Notes under the pieces: model-generated
Database searches by the model: none
The model's input: the letters and a program-made list of their open reading frames with translations, nothing else
What the model was told of the DNA's origin: nothing
Shown: positions 52,233 through 60,824 of the stretch, piece by piece
Layout of the letters: every line of letters starts with the position of its first letter
Position numbering within the stretch: position 1 is the first letter of the stretch
Translations under genes and position numbers: made by a program
From: JAGNHB01 sp964436005
GTDB lineage: Bacteria; Acidobacteriota; JAAYUB01
DNA: 64,000 nt
Reading direction: 5' to 3'
Assembly: GCA_964436005.1 (NCBI GenBank)
Contig: CAYTBK010000002.1
Coordinates: 1 to 64,000 of the forward strand

Positions 52233-52918
52233 GGCTTCTTCCCCTTTTCCGCCAGGAGGCCCACCAGCACGTTCAGGCCCAGGGCCAGGGCCAGCAGCAG
52301 CATGCCGAGGCCGAGGCTGAGGGAAAATTCCCCCATGGAAGTTTCCAGCGCTATTGCGGTCGTTATGTTGCGGGTGTAGCCGCGGATGTTGCCGCCCACC
52401 ATCATGGCGCAGCCCACTTCCGAGAGGGCTCGCCCCAGGCCGGTGATGAGGGCGGCGGCCAGGGCGCCCCGGGCCTCGTTGAGGGTCAGGGCGAGTCGCT
52501 GCGTCCCCCGCACGCCCAGGCTCCACAGTTCCTCGCCCAGCTGGCGGTCGACCTGCTCGAGGGCGGCGGCCATCAGGGTGACGACGAGCGGGAGCACCAG
52601 CACGGCTTCCGCCAGGGTCATGGCGGTGGGGGAGAAGAGCAGGTCGAGCGGGCCCAGCGGGCCGTTCCGGCTGAGCAGGGCGAAGACCAGCAGCCCGACC
52701 ACCACGGTGGGAACCGACAGCATGGCCGCGAAGGCGGACCGGAGGGTCCGCCGCCCGGGGAAGTCGAAGACGGCCAGCAAGTAGGCCAGGGGGATGCCAG
52801 CCAGGGCGGCCAGGAGCAGGGCGGCCAGGCTCACCTGCACCGAGACGCCGACCGCCGACCACAGGTCGGGGTCGAAGGTGGCCAGGCGGTGCAGGGCGGA
52901 GGCCAGCGCTTCCCACAT
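52217..52918 (-). CDS. Tungstate ABC transporter permease (TupB-like)
   Basis: 233 residues with five or six membrane segments. The segment EARGALAAALITGLGRALSEVGCAM and NIRGYTRNITTAIALETS is the TupB-type EAA-loop region; it separates this family from ModB. Start at ATG 52918. It follows moaA by 5 nt. No binding protein (TupA) is encoded in the window. Confidence 0.88.
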   Translation of the reverse strand: MWEALASALHRLATFDPDLWSAVGVSVQVSLAALLLAALAGIPLAYLLAVFDFPGRRTLRSAFAAMLSVPTVVVGLLVFALLSRNGPLGPLDLLFSPTAMTLAEAVLVLPLVVTLMAAALEQVDRQLGEELWSLGVRGTQRLALTLNEARGALAAALITGLGRALSEVGCAMMVGGNIRGYTRNITTAIALETSMGEFSLSLGLGMLLLALALGLNVLVGLLAEKGKKPWTSS

Positions 52919-52923
52919 GGTGG

Positions 52924-53913
52924 TCAACCGCCGATGCCGGACATGTTGGACCGGCACTCGCGCAGCCAGTTCCCGGGCTCCCGGGCGGCGGCGACGTCGC
53001 GCTTGCGCGCCGCGGCGGTGCGCACGGCCGCCAGGATGGCGTCGTCGTCCGCGCCGCTCCGCAGCAGGGCGCGCAGGTCCTCCGCGCTGTCGTCCAGGAG
53101 GCAGTGGCGGAGCTGCCCGTCCGGGGTGAGCCGGAGCCGGTTGCACTCGCCGCAGAAGTGCTCGGACAACGGGCTGATGAAGCCCACGTGCCCCGGCGTG
53201 CCGTCGATGCGGTACATGCGGGCCGTCATGCCGGGGAGGGATTCCGTCCAGGGCACGAGCCGGGCCCGGGCGGAGACGAGGCGCATCACCTCGGTGTTGG
53301 AGGCGAAGTTCTTGCCCGATTCTTCCGCCGCCCCGCCGATGCGCATGCATTCGATGAAGCGGACGTGCAGCCCCCGCGTCGCCGCGAAGTCGACGAAATC
53401 GCCGATTTCGTCCAGGTTGCGGTCCCGCATCACCACCACGTTGATCTTGACGGGCGAGAAGCCCTCCCGGAGAGCCGCGCCGATGCCGGCCAGGGTCTGC
53501 CGGAGGTCGCCGCCGCGGGTGATGTCCCGGAAGCGGTCCGGCCGCAGGGTGTCGAGGCTCACGTTGACCCGGCGCAGTCCGGCCTCGCGCAGCGGGGCGG
53601 CGAAAGGTTCCAGCAGCGCCCCGTTGGTGGTCAGGCCGACGTCCCGGATGCCTTCGACGGCGGCCAGGCGGCCGATGAAGGGCACCACGCCCTTCCGGAC
53701 CAGTGGTTCCCCGCCCGTGACCCGGACCTTGGACACCCCCAGGCGGACGGCGACGCGCACCAGGCGGAGGATCTCCTCGTAGCGGAGGATGTCCTCGTGG
53801 TGCAGCGCGGGCACGCCCTCCGCCGGCATGCAGTAGACGCAGCGGAAAAGGCAGCGGTCCGTCACGGAGATGCGGAGGTAGTCGACCGGGTGGAGGGTTT
53901 TCGCTTGGTCCAT
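52924..53913 (-). CDS. moaA: GTP 3',8-cyclase MoaA (molybdenum cofactor synthesis)
   Basis: 329 residues. Radical-SAM cluster CLFRCVYC at the N-terminus, SAM-binding TGGEPLVRKG, second [4Fe-4S] site in FCGECNRLRLTPDGQLRHCL, and the C-terminal Gly-Gly (SGIGG) needed for activity. It makes the first intermediate of molybdopterin. Placement directly ahead of tungstate/molybdate importer genes ties cofactor and metal supply together. Confidence 0.96.
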   Translation of the reverse strand: MDQAKTLHPVDYLRISVTDRCLFRCVYCMPAEGVPALHHEDILRYEEILRLVRVAVRLGVSKVRVTGGEPLVRKGVVPFIGRLAAVEGIRDVGLTTNGALLEPFAAPLREAGLRRVNVSLDTLRPDRFRDITRGGDLRQTLAGIGAALREGFSPVKINVVVMRDRNLDEIGDFVDFAATRGLHVRFIECMRIGGAAEESGKNFASNTEVMRLVSARARLVPWTESLPGMTARMYRIDGTPGHVGFISPLSEHFCGECNRLRLTPDGQLRHCLLDDSAEDLRALLRSGADDDAILAAVRTAAARKRDVAAAREPGNWLRECRSNMSGIGG

Positions 53914-53929
53914 CGTCTGGGGGCGCGGG

Positions 53930-55525
53930 TCAGGGGGTGAACATGTACTTCTGGGAGCGGCGGCAGCGGAGCACCCTCTGGACGCAGGCCGGGACGATCT
54001 TCTTCAAGCCGAACAGGGAGGGCACCGAGGCGTATTCCAGGGCCACCCGGGCGGTATACTTCGAGTCGACGGTGGCCTCCAGCACTTTCATGCCGTACGG
54101 CCCGATGAAGTACTTCTGCCCTTTCTCCACCTGGGCCTTGACGATGTTGCGGCCGGGGATGGTGACGAAGACCCGGTAGTCCTCGAAGTCCTTCAGGATG
54201 TCGGGGGCGATGGAGACGTACACCTTGGCGTGGAGGAACTCCCGGCAGTCGATGTCCAGGCGGTCCATGCCGCGGGCCTGCAGGATGGTCCGGATCCGCT
54301 CGGGATCCAGATTGGAGCAGTAGTAGTGCAGGTCGGTGGCGATCACCGCCTCTTCGTCGCTGCCGTGCTCGGACATCTGCTTCAGCCGGTCGGAGAGCTT
54401 GGTCACGTCCTCGTTGAGGAGCTTGCGCGTGACCGGGTCCAGTTTCTCCAACCCGGCCAGGCCGCGGGGGCTGAAGTCGAAGGCCCGCTTCTGCAGGCCG
54501 ATCCCCGCGCTGGCGGTGGAGGCGTTGGAGACGCACACCAGGCCGCGCCGGCGGCCCGCCTGCGACGGGTTGGTCAGGAAGGCGGGGCTGTCGGGATCCA
54601 CGCCGATGTACACCTGGTCCCCTTCGTTGAGGTTCAGCAACTCCACGTCGCCGGTCACCGGGAACCGCCGCAGGATCAGGGCCATGACGACAAGCACCAG
54701 CAGCACGGGGATGCTGATGAGAATGATTTCCAGGTAGGGGCGGTTTTCGCTGACCACCTGGTTGAGGATCTTCTTCATCCCGACGATCCCCTCGGCCGGC
54801 TTGTGGACGTAGACGAACTTCCGGAAGAGCGCGCCGTTGTTGCCGAGGAAGGACGCCGCACTCTCCACGAAGGGGTTGGCGCGGGCGTAGCCGTTGGCCT
54901 TGATGGACATGCTCTGGATGAGGTCCATGTCGCCCTCTTCGCCCAGCAGGATGAAGTAGACGGGGACCTGGGCCTTTTCCAGGATGGCGAAGGCTTCTTC
55001 CTGGGCGAAGGCGCGGGCCTGCTCGTCCACCGTGAAGTGATGCTGGGGGTAGTCGTCCTTGCCGGGATCGTGGATGCCGTCGGTGACGAGCACGATGCGG
55101 ACGTTCCGTTCGGGCGGGTACTCGTTGCGCACGCGCACCGCCTCGGTGAAGGCGCCGGCGTAGTCGGTGTGCAGCCCGTCGTTGCGGAACAGGCCGGGTT
55201 GGTCGCGGTAGATTTCTTGCAGGCCGCCGAACAGGATGATGCGAGTCTCGAAGCCCTTGAGGTGGGCCACGATTTCCTTCAGGACGCTGACCCGGTCCAT
55301 CTCCGGATCCATGTGGGGGACGGAACGGGAGTTGTCGATCAGCAGGATGACAACGTCCGGGCCCGAGGCGGACCGGGCTGTTTGCTTGACGTCGGCCGGG
55401 GCGGCCGATGGGGTTGCGGGGGAAGTCGGGCCGCTCTGGCCAGAGGCGGGCGTGCCCGGCGCCGCTAGCGTGGCGGAGAAACACAGCGTGCCGCAAACCA
55501 GAGCGAAAAATACGGCTCGTTTCAT
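53930..55525 (-). CDS. Exported VWA-domain membrane protein
   Basis: 531 residues. Signal peptide (about 1-22), Pro/Ser-rich linker, then a von Willebrand A domain with a MIDAS-like DNSRS (Asp64) and TDGIHDPG. A transmembrane segment lies at about 265-290, followed by ~240 residues of soluble domain with beta-rich character (DVELLNLNEGDQVYIG). The stop is 16 nt ahead of moaA, so it is first in the VWA-moaA-tupBC run. VWA proteins often scaffold metal-dependent assemblies; no specific role can be given. Start at ATG 55525. Confidence 0.78.
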   Translation of the reverse strand: MKRAVFFALVCGTLCFSATLAAPGTPASGQSGPTSPATPSAAPADVKQTARSASGPDVVILLIDNSRSVPHMDPEMDRVSVLKEIVAHLKGFETRIILFGGLQEIYRDQPGLFRNDGLHTDYAGAFTEAVRVRNEYPPERNVRIVLVTDGIHDPGKDDYPQHHFTVDEQARAFAQEEAFAILEKAQVPVYFILLGEEGDMDLIQSMSIKANGYARANPFVESAASFLGNNGALFRKFVYVHKPAEGIVGMKKILNQVVSENRPYLEIILISIPVLLVLVVMALILRRFPVTGDVELLNLNEGDQVYIGVDPDSPAFLTNPSQAGRRRGLVCVSNASTASAGIGLQKRAFDFSPRGLAGLEKLDPVTRKLLNEDVTKLSDRLKQMSEHGSDEEAVIATDLHYYCSNLDPERIRTILQARGMDRLDIDCREFLHAKVYVSIAPDILKDFEDYRVFVTIPGRNIVKAQVEKGQKYFIGPYGMKVLEATVDSKYTARVALEYASVPSLFGLKKIVPACVQRVLRCRRSQKYMFTP

Positions 55526-55612
55526 CGGTGCCCCCAACTGTCGGCCCATTATAGCGGAACCGCGGGCGCTACACATCGTTTTCCTGCGCCGGCGGCCAGA
55601 AAATCTGCGCGG

Positions 55613-55641
55613 TTGCTTTTCCCGCCGGCTTCCCGCAAAAT
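55613..55641 (+). promoter_or_regulatory. Possible promoter of the NSS transporter gene
   Basis: TTGCTT (55613-55618), 17-bp spacer, CAAAAT (55636-55641), about 43 nt before the start codon in the divergent gap with the VWA gene. Moderate match. Confidence 0.35.
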
Positions 55642-55683
55642 GGCGAATTCGCACAGCACAAAACCTGTTTCGGAGGAAATCTC

Positions 55684-57372
55684 ATGGAGCAAGTTGCCGG
55701 CGGCCTTTCGGGCTCGGGGGCCCTTTTCCTCGGCCTGGGCTGGATCACCATTCTCGCCTTCTCGTTCTTCTGCCTGCGCAAGGTCCTGCGCGCCCAGAGC
55801 ACCCGGCGGCAGACCGTGGAGGTGGCGCCCACCCGCGAGCGCTGGGGCAGCCGCCTCGGCATCATCCTGGCGGCGGCGGGCAGCGCCATCGGGCTCGGCA
55901 ACTTCCTGCGCTTCCCGGTCCAGGCCGCCGCCAACGGCGGGGGGGCCTTCATGATCCCCTACTTCTGCGCCCTGGTCTTCCTGGGCGTTCCCCTGGTCTG
56001 GGTGGAGTGGACCATGGGCCGCTTCGGGGGCGCCCGGGGGCACGGGACCAGCCCGGGGCAGTTCCAGAGCATGTGGAAGCACCCGGCGGCCAAGTACTTT
56101 GGCGTGCTGGGCCTCGTCATCCCCTTCGGCGTCTCGGTCTACTACGTCCTCATCGAGGCGTGGATGATGGGTTTCACCTGGTTCTCCGCCACCTCCGCCT
56201 ATTTCGGGAAAACCACCCGCGGCGAGATGGAGGGCTTCCTGAAGAAGTTCCAGGGGACCACGGCCGTTTCCCTGGCCGACTGGGCCCCCGTCCTGGTCTT
56301 CCTCGCCCTGACCTTCGCCCTCAACTACCTCGTGCTCTGCCGCGGGTTGGCCCGGGGCATCGAACTCCTGGCCAAGATCGGCATCCCGGTCCTGTTCGTC
56401 TTCGGGATCATCCTGGTGGTCCGGGCCCTGACCCTGGGGGCTCCCGACCCGGCCCACCCGGACTGGGACATCGTTTCCGGCCTGGGCTTCGTGTGGAACC
56501 CGGACACCAGCCGGATGGGGCAGGCCGGCGTCTGGCTGGCCGCCGCCGGACAGGTCTTCTTCACCCTCAGCCTCGGGCAGGGCATCCTCAACTGCTACGC
56601 CTCCTACGTCAGCGAGAACGACGACGTCGCCCTGAACGGCCTCACCACCTCGTCGCTCAACGAGGTGGCGGAGGTGATCCTGGGCGGCACCATCGCCATC
56701 CCGGTGGCGGTGGCCTTCTTCGGCCTGGCCGGAACGGCGGAGGTGGCCCGGGGCGGGGCCTTCGACCTGGGGTTCCAGACGCTGCCCCTCATCTTCCAGA
56801 AGATCCCCCTGGGGGCCTTCTTCGGGGCCGTCTGGTTCGGCCTGCTCTTCATCGCCGGGATCACCTCGTCGGTGGGCCTGATCCAGCCGCTCCTCACCTT
56901 CCTGGAGGACGAGCTGAAGTGGAGCCGCCGGAAGGCCGTCAACGCCACCTTCGCCGTGCTGGCCTCCTGCACTTTGCTGGTGCTGTTCTTCTTCCGCTAC
57001 GGCGTGTTGAACGAGATGGACTTCTGGGTGGGGACCTTCGGGATTTCCCTGCTGGCGGCCTTCGAGATCGTCCTGTTCTCCTGGGTCTTCGGGGTCGGGC
57101 GGGGCTGGGAGGAGCTGCACCGCGGCGCCGACATCCGGGTCCCGCGGTTCTTCCGCTTCGTCCTCCAGTGGGTGACGCCGGTGCTGATGCTGTCCATCTT
57201 CTGCGTCTGGGCCTGGCAGGACGCCTGGAACAAACTCACCATGAAGGGGGAGCGACCGGAGGACGTGGTCTACCTGTGGGGGGCCCGCCTCCTGCTGGTC
57301 GCCTTCTTCGTGGCGGCCGTCTGCCTCGTCCGCACGGCTCGGGGGCTGCGGGAACGGGAAACGGTGGCCTGA
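55684..57372 (+). CDS. Neurotransmitter:sodium symporter family (NSS/SNF) transporter
   Basis: 562 residues with about 12-13 membrane segments. The LeuT-type start (SRLGIILAAAGSAIGLGNFLRFPVQAAANGGGAF) contains the unwound TM1 sodium/substrate site; TM6/TM8 equivalents (FFTLSLGQGILNCYASY and LLFIAGITSSVGLIQP) are present. An extra N-terminal membrane segment (about 10-32) precedes the usual fold. It takes up amino acids or similar solutes with Na+. Ribosome-binding site GGAGG ahead of the ATG. Confidence 0.92.
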   Translation: MEQVAGGLSGSGALFLGLGWITILAFSFFCLRKVLRAQSTRRQTVEVAPTRERWGSRLGIILAAAGSAIGLGNFLRFPVQAAANGGGAFMIPYFCALVFLGVPLVWVEWTMGRFGGARGHGTSPGQFQSMWKHPAAKYFGVLGLVIPFGVSVYYVLIEAWMMGFTWFSATSAYFGKTTRGEMEGFLKKFQGTTAVSLADWAPVLVFLALTFALNYLVLCRGLARGIELLAKIGIPVLFVFGIILVVRALTLGAPDPAHPDWDIVSGLGFVWNPDTSRMGQAGVWLAAAGQVFFTLSLGQGILNCYASYVSENDDVALNGLTTSSLNEVAEVILGGTIAIPVAVAFFGLAGTAEVARGGAFDLGFQTLPLIFQKIPLGAFFGAVWFGLLFIAGITSSVGLIQPLLTFLEDELKWSRRKAVNATFAVLASCTLLVLFFFRYGVLNEMDFWVGTFGISLLAAFEIVLFSWVFGVGRGWEELHRGADIRVPRFFRFVLQWVTPVLMLSIFCVWAWQDAWNKLTMKGERPEDVVYLWGARLLLVAFFVAAVCLVRTARGLRERETVA

Positions 57373-57406
57373 CACCGTCTGGCTCCCATCCGCGAAACGC
57401 CGGGGC

Positions 57407-57423
57407 GCCGGCTTCCGGCCGGC
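57407..57423. repeat. GCCGGCTTCCNGCCGGC palindrome
   Basis: GCCGGCT-TCC-GGCCGGC, nearly the same as 33321-33337 (GCCGGCT-TCC-AGCCGGC). A small dispersed palindrome between the NSS transporter gene and the next gene. Confidence 0.45.
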
Positions 57424-57502
57424 TTCGTTCCCGGGCGCCCCCACTTTCCCCGTTGCGGCCGGGGCGGGTGTGGAATAGACTGGCAGGATCCGGAGGTTGC
57501 CG

Positions 57503-59911
57503 ATGCCGCAGACGCCCGACGACCCTGCCCGCCTGGAAAAGGCGAACGCGCCCGGCGGTTCGCCGGGAAAACCCGCCCGTCGCGGGAAGTGGTGGCTCCT
57601 GGCCGTCCTGGCCCTGCTCGGCCTGTCCGCCGCCGCCGGATGGTTGGCCTTTTTCCGGGCCCGGAGCGCCCCGCCCGCCGGTCTGCTGACCGCCGCCGGC
57701 TACGCCCCGGCCGGGTCGCAGGCGGTCTTCGCCGTGGAAAATCCGGCCGCCCTCCTCGAGGCGGTGAAGAACGCGACGGGGAGGTCCGCCGGCCTGGCCG
57801 CCCTCGTGAAAGCGATCGTCGAACTGGCCGGTTTCGACCCGACCCGGCCGGAAGAGTGGGCCAAAGCCGGCCTGGACGTGGGGGCGCCCGTCTGCGGTTC
57901 CCTGATCCAGCGGGGCGACCGGCCGGAACTCCTGTTCAGCGTCGGGCTGACCAACGAGGACGCGGCCGTGGCCGCCGTGATCAAGATCGTAGAAAAATAC
58001 AACCTGAGCATCCGGAAGGAGGTCGTCGGCTTTCCGCTCTTCCGGCTGTCCCGCTTTCCCGAAGGGGGCGCGGAGCCGGGGCCGGCGCAGGTGGCGTTGG
58101 CCGACGAGCCCGTCGCCCTGGCGGTCAGAGACAAGCGCCTCTTCGTGCTCGTGCTGGGCAGCCACTCCCCCGGCAACGCGGTTTCCCGCCTGGCGGACAT
58201 CCTCGATTTGAAACCCCAGGAGACCATGGCGGAGGACCGGGACTTCCGGAAAGCGGTCGCGAACCTGCCGGCGGGCGACCTCGCGTCCCTGTACCTGCGC
58301 GTCTCGCCGGTGGATGCCGGCAACCAGCCGCCGGCCGGGCCCCTGCTCCGGGACGTCACGGGCCTGGCCCTCTCCCTCGGCAGGAACGAGGCGCACGCCT
58401 GGGCGAACCTGGAACAGGGGGCGGAAGCCCTGTCCTTCCTTCGGCCTGGCGATTCCTGTTCCGGGCTGCTGTCCCGCTTCGAACCGCCCCTGGCCGCTTT
58501 CAGCCTGAGCCTGGAAAACCCGGTCGGCCTGCTGCGCCGTCTTCTGCCCGGGGCCGACCTCCAGAAGGCAGAGGATTTTCTCGGGTCTCACCAGCTTTCC
58601 CTGGCCGAACTCGAGGAAGTGACCCGGAAGGGCGCTTGCGGCTTCCTGCTCTACCCGGGCGACGCCGCGTCCCCCCGTCTCCGCTGGGTGGGCGTGGTCA
58701 AGGCCGGCGACCCGGAGAAGGCCGGCAAGGTCATCCGCGCCGTTGCCGGCCTGGGGGAGATGGACAAGGTGTCGGTGGGGGAGGCCGTTTTCTTCGTCGC
58801 CTCCGCCAGGCCTGCGTCGGGGGCGACCCGCGAGGCGGCCGCCGTGGGCGGTTTCGGCAGCTACATCGTGCTGGGCACGGCCGTGGACCGCATCCGCCAG
58901 GCGGTGAAGAACGACAGTTCCGGCTGGACGCCGGGCTGCGGCAAGACCGACCTCTTCGCGTTCCAGCTCTTCCCCGCGCGGGTGCGGGAAGCAGCGGCGG
59001 GCACCCCGGGGGCGGAACTGATCCCGGCGAACCTGCCCCGGGGGGCGGAAATTTCCGGTTCGCTGAGGGGGGAGGAAGACGGTCTCCGGCTCTCCGTCCG
59101 GGACGACGCGGGGGGCCTGGCGACGCTCCCCCTGGCCGCCCTGGCCGTCCTGGGGGAAGCGGGGGCGAACCGGCACGGCGGGACCGTCGCCCTGCTGCGC
59201 AGCCTGGCCGCGGGGGAAGTGGCCTACTCTTGCCGGCCCGGCAACCAGGGCCGCTACGGCGGACTTTCCGACCTGGCCGCCCAGGGCTTCGCCGACGAGC
59301 GGTTCGCCGCCGGCACGGCCACCGTCGACGGCTTCGCTTTCCAGGCCACGGCCGGGTCCGGAACCTTCCGGATTTCCGCCGTCGGCACGGGCGCCCTGGC
59401 CGGGACGGCCTACCACGTCGACCAGAACCTGTCGGTCTGCACGGATCCCGGCTGCACCCGGCCGCTGCCGGGAAGCCCCTGGCCGCCGTCCTGGCTGTCC
59501 TGGCCCGCCCTGGCCGACTTTGGGGGGGGCGGCGGCGCCTTCTTCGGAAAACCCCCGCGGGAGTTCCGGTACGAGCCGGCCGTCGCCATGCTGCGCAACA
59601 TCGCAGCGGCGGAACTGGTCTATTCCTCCCGGGCGGGCAACGGCGGCCGCTTCGGCAGCCTGGCCGACCTGAGCGCCCAGGGCCTGCTGGACGCCCGCTT
59701 CGCCGAACCGACGGCGACCATCGACGGGTTCGTCTTCCGCGCCGCGCCCGCCGGGTCCGGCGCGTTCACGGCGTCCGCCCAGGGCCTCGGCCTTTTCGAG
59801 GACCAGGCCTACTACGTCAACGAGAACCTCGTGGTCTGCACGGACCCCCGGTGCTCCGTCCCCCTGCCTCCGCAACGTTCCGAAAAAGCCGCCGGGCCGG
59901 GCGGGCCGTGA
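57503..59911 (+). CDS. DUF3352-like membrane-anchored protein with two C-terminal pilin-like modules
   Basis: 802 residues. A transmembrane segment (about 30-50) is followed by ~500 residues resembling DUF3352 (repeated alpha/beta modules, for example AGSQAVFAVENPAAL near the start). The last ~250 residues carry two homologous ~90-residue modules (LRSLAAGEVAYSCRPGNQGRYG... and LRNIAAAELVYSSRAGNGGRFG...), each ending with VNENLVVCTDPRC-like text. These modules resemble the globular part of acidobacterial type IV pilin-like proteins (LRxxxxAExxYxxxxxxG). Start at ATG 57503 with GGAGG 6 nt upstream. Confidence 0.68.
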   Translation: MPQTPDDPARLEKANAPGGSPGKPARRGKWWLLAVLALLGLSAAAGWLAFFRARSAPPAGLLTAAGYAPAGSQAVFAVENPAALLEAVKNATGRSAGLAALVKAIVELAGFDPTRPEEWAKAGLDVGAPVCGSLIQRGDRPELLFSVGLTNEDAAVAAVIKIVEKYNLSIRKEVVGFPLFRLSRFPEGGAEPGPAQVALADEPVALAVRDKRLFVLVLGSHSPGNAVSRLADILDLKPQETMAEDRDFRKAVANLPAGDLASLYLRVSPVDAGNQPPAGPLLRDVTGLALSLGRNEAHAWANLEQGAEALSFLRPGDSCSGLLSRFEPPLAAFSLSLENPVGLLRRLLPGADLQKAEDFLGSHQLSLAELEEVTRKGACGFLLYPGDAASPRLRWVGVVKAGDPEKAGKVIRAVAGLGEMDKVSVGEAVFFVASARPASGATREAAAVGGFGSYIVLGTAVDRIRQAVKNDSSGWTPGCGKTDLFAFQLFPARVREAAAGTPGAELIPANLPRGAEISGSLRGEEDGLRLSVRDDAGGLATLPLAALAVLGEAGANRHGGTVALLRSLAAGEVAYSCRPGNQGRYGGLSDLAAQGFADERFAAGTATVDGFAFQATAGSGTFRISAVGTGALAGTAYHVDQNLSVCTDPGCTRPLPGSPWPPSWLSWPALADFGGGGGAFFGKPPREFRYEPAVAMLRNIAAAELVYSSRAGNGGRFGSLADLSAQGLLDARFAEPTATIDGFVFRAAPAGSGAFTASAQGLGLFEDQAYYVNENLVVCTDPRCSVPLPPQRSEKAAGPGGP

Positions 59912-59967
59912 CGGGGCCGGCTGCCCTTCGATTCTATTGCAGAAGAAATTGTAGAGAAGGAGTGAAA

Positions 59968-60762
59968 ATGCGCATTGTTTCCTGGAACGTCAACGGATTC
60001 CGTTCGGTGCTCGGCAAGGGCTTCCTGGAGTGGCTGGCGGCGGCCGACCCGGACGTGCTCTGCCTGCAGGAGATCCGCGCCGAGTGGGACCAGGTGGACG
60101 AGGCGGTGCGGGAAAGGCTCGAGGCCGTCTACGACGTCTGCTGGTTCCCGGCCCGCGTCAAGAAGGGCTACGCCGGCAGCGCCACCCTCAGCCGCAAGTC
60201 GCTGCGGGCCCGCCACCGGCCGGGGATCGGCCTGGAGGAAGTCGACGGGGAGGGACGCTTCGTCCTGTCCGAATTCGACGGCTTCACCCTGGTGGGCGGG
60301 TACTTCCCCAACGCCTCGGCCGGGCTGGCGCGCCTGCCGTTCAAGCGGAAGTTCTCGGCGGACCTGTGCCGCCTGGTGGAGGGGATGCACCGGGAGGGGA
60401 AGCGGCTCGTCGTCGCCGGCGACCTCAACGTGGCGCCCGAGGAGATCGACCTGGAGCACCCCAAGACCAACCGGATGAACCCCGGCTTCACGGACGAGGA
60501 GCGGGAGGACTTCCGCGCCTACCTCGCCTGCGGCCTGGCCGACGTCCTGCGGGAGCGGAACCCCGGGGTGCGGCGGCTCTACACCTGGTGGTCCCACCGC
60601 GCCCAGGCCCGGGCGAAGAACGTGGGGTGGCGGATCGACATCTTCCTGGTCAGCCACGCCCTGCGCGACCGGGTGACCGGCGCGGCCATCCACCCGGAGG
60701 TCATGGGCTCCGACCACTGCCCGGTCAGCCTGGACCTAAACCCGGGGGAGGGGCGGCCGTGA
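59968..60762 (+). CDS. xth: Exodeoxyribonuclease III
   Basis: 264 residues. ExoIII/AP-endonuclease family: RIVSWNVNGFRS, the metal ligand Glu in LCLQEIRA, the catalytic Asp/Asn in AGDLNVAPEEIDL, and GSDHCPVSLDL at the C-terminus. It repairs abasic sites. AAGGAG precedes the ATG. A CACGAA-type element follows in the short gap at 60781-60807. Confidence 0.95.
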   Translation: MRIVSWNVNGFRSVLGKGFLEWLAAADPDVLCLQEIRAEWDQVDEAVRERLEAVYDVCWFPARVKKGYAGSATLSRKSLRARHRPGIGLEEVDGEGRFVLSEFDGFTLVGGYFPNASAGLARLPFKRKFSADLCRLVEGMHREGKRLVVAGDLNVAPEEIDLEHPKTNRMNPGFTDEEREDFRAYLACGLADVLRERNPGVRRLYTWWSHRAQARAKNVGWRIDIFLVSHALRDRVTGAAIHPEVMGSDHCPVSLDLNPGEGRP

Positions 60763-60824
60763 GGTGGCGGAAAATTTTTACCACAGAGACGCCAGGTTCA
60801 CGAAAACATCGATAGGAGAAGAGG

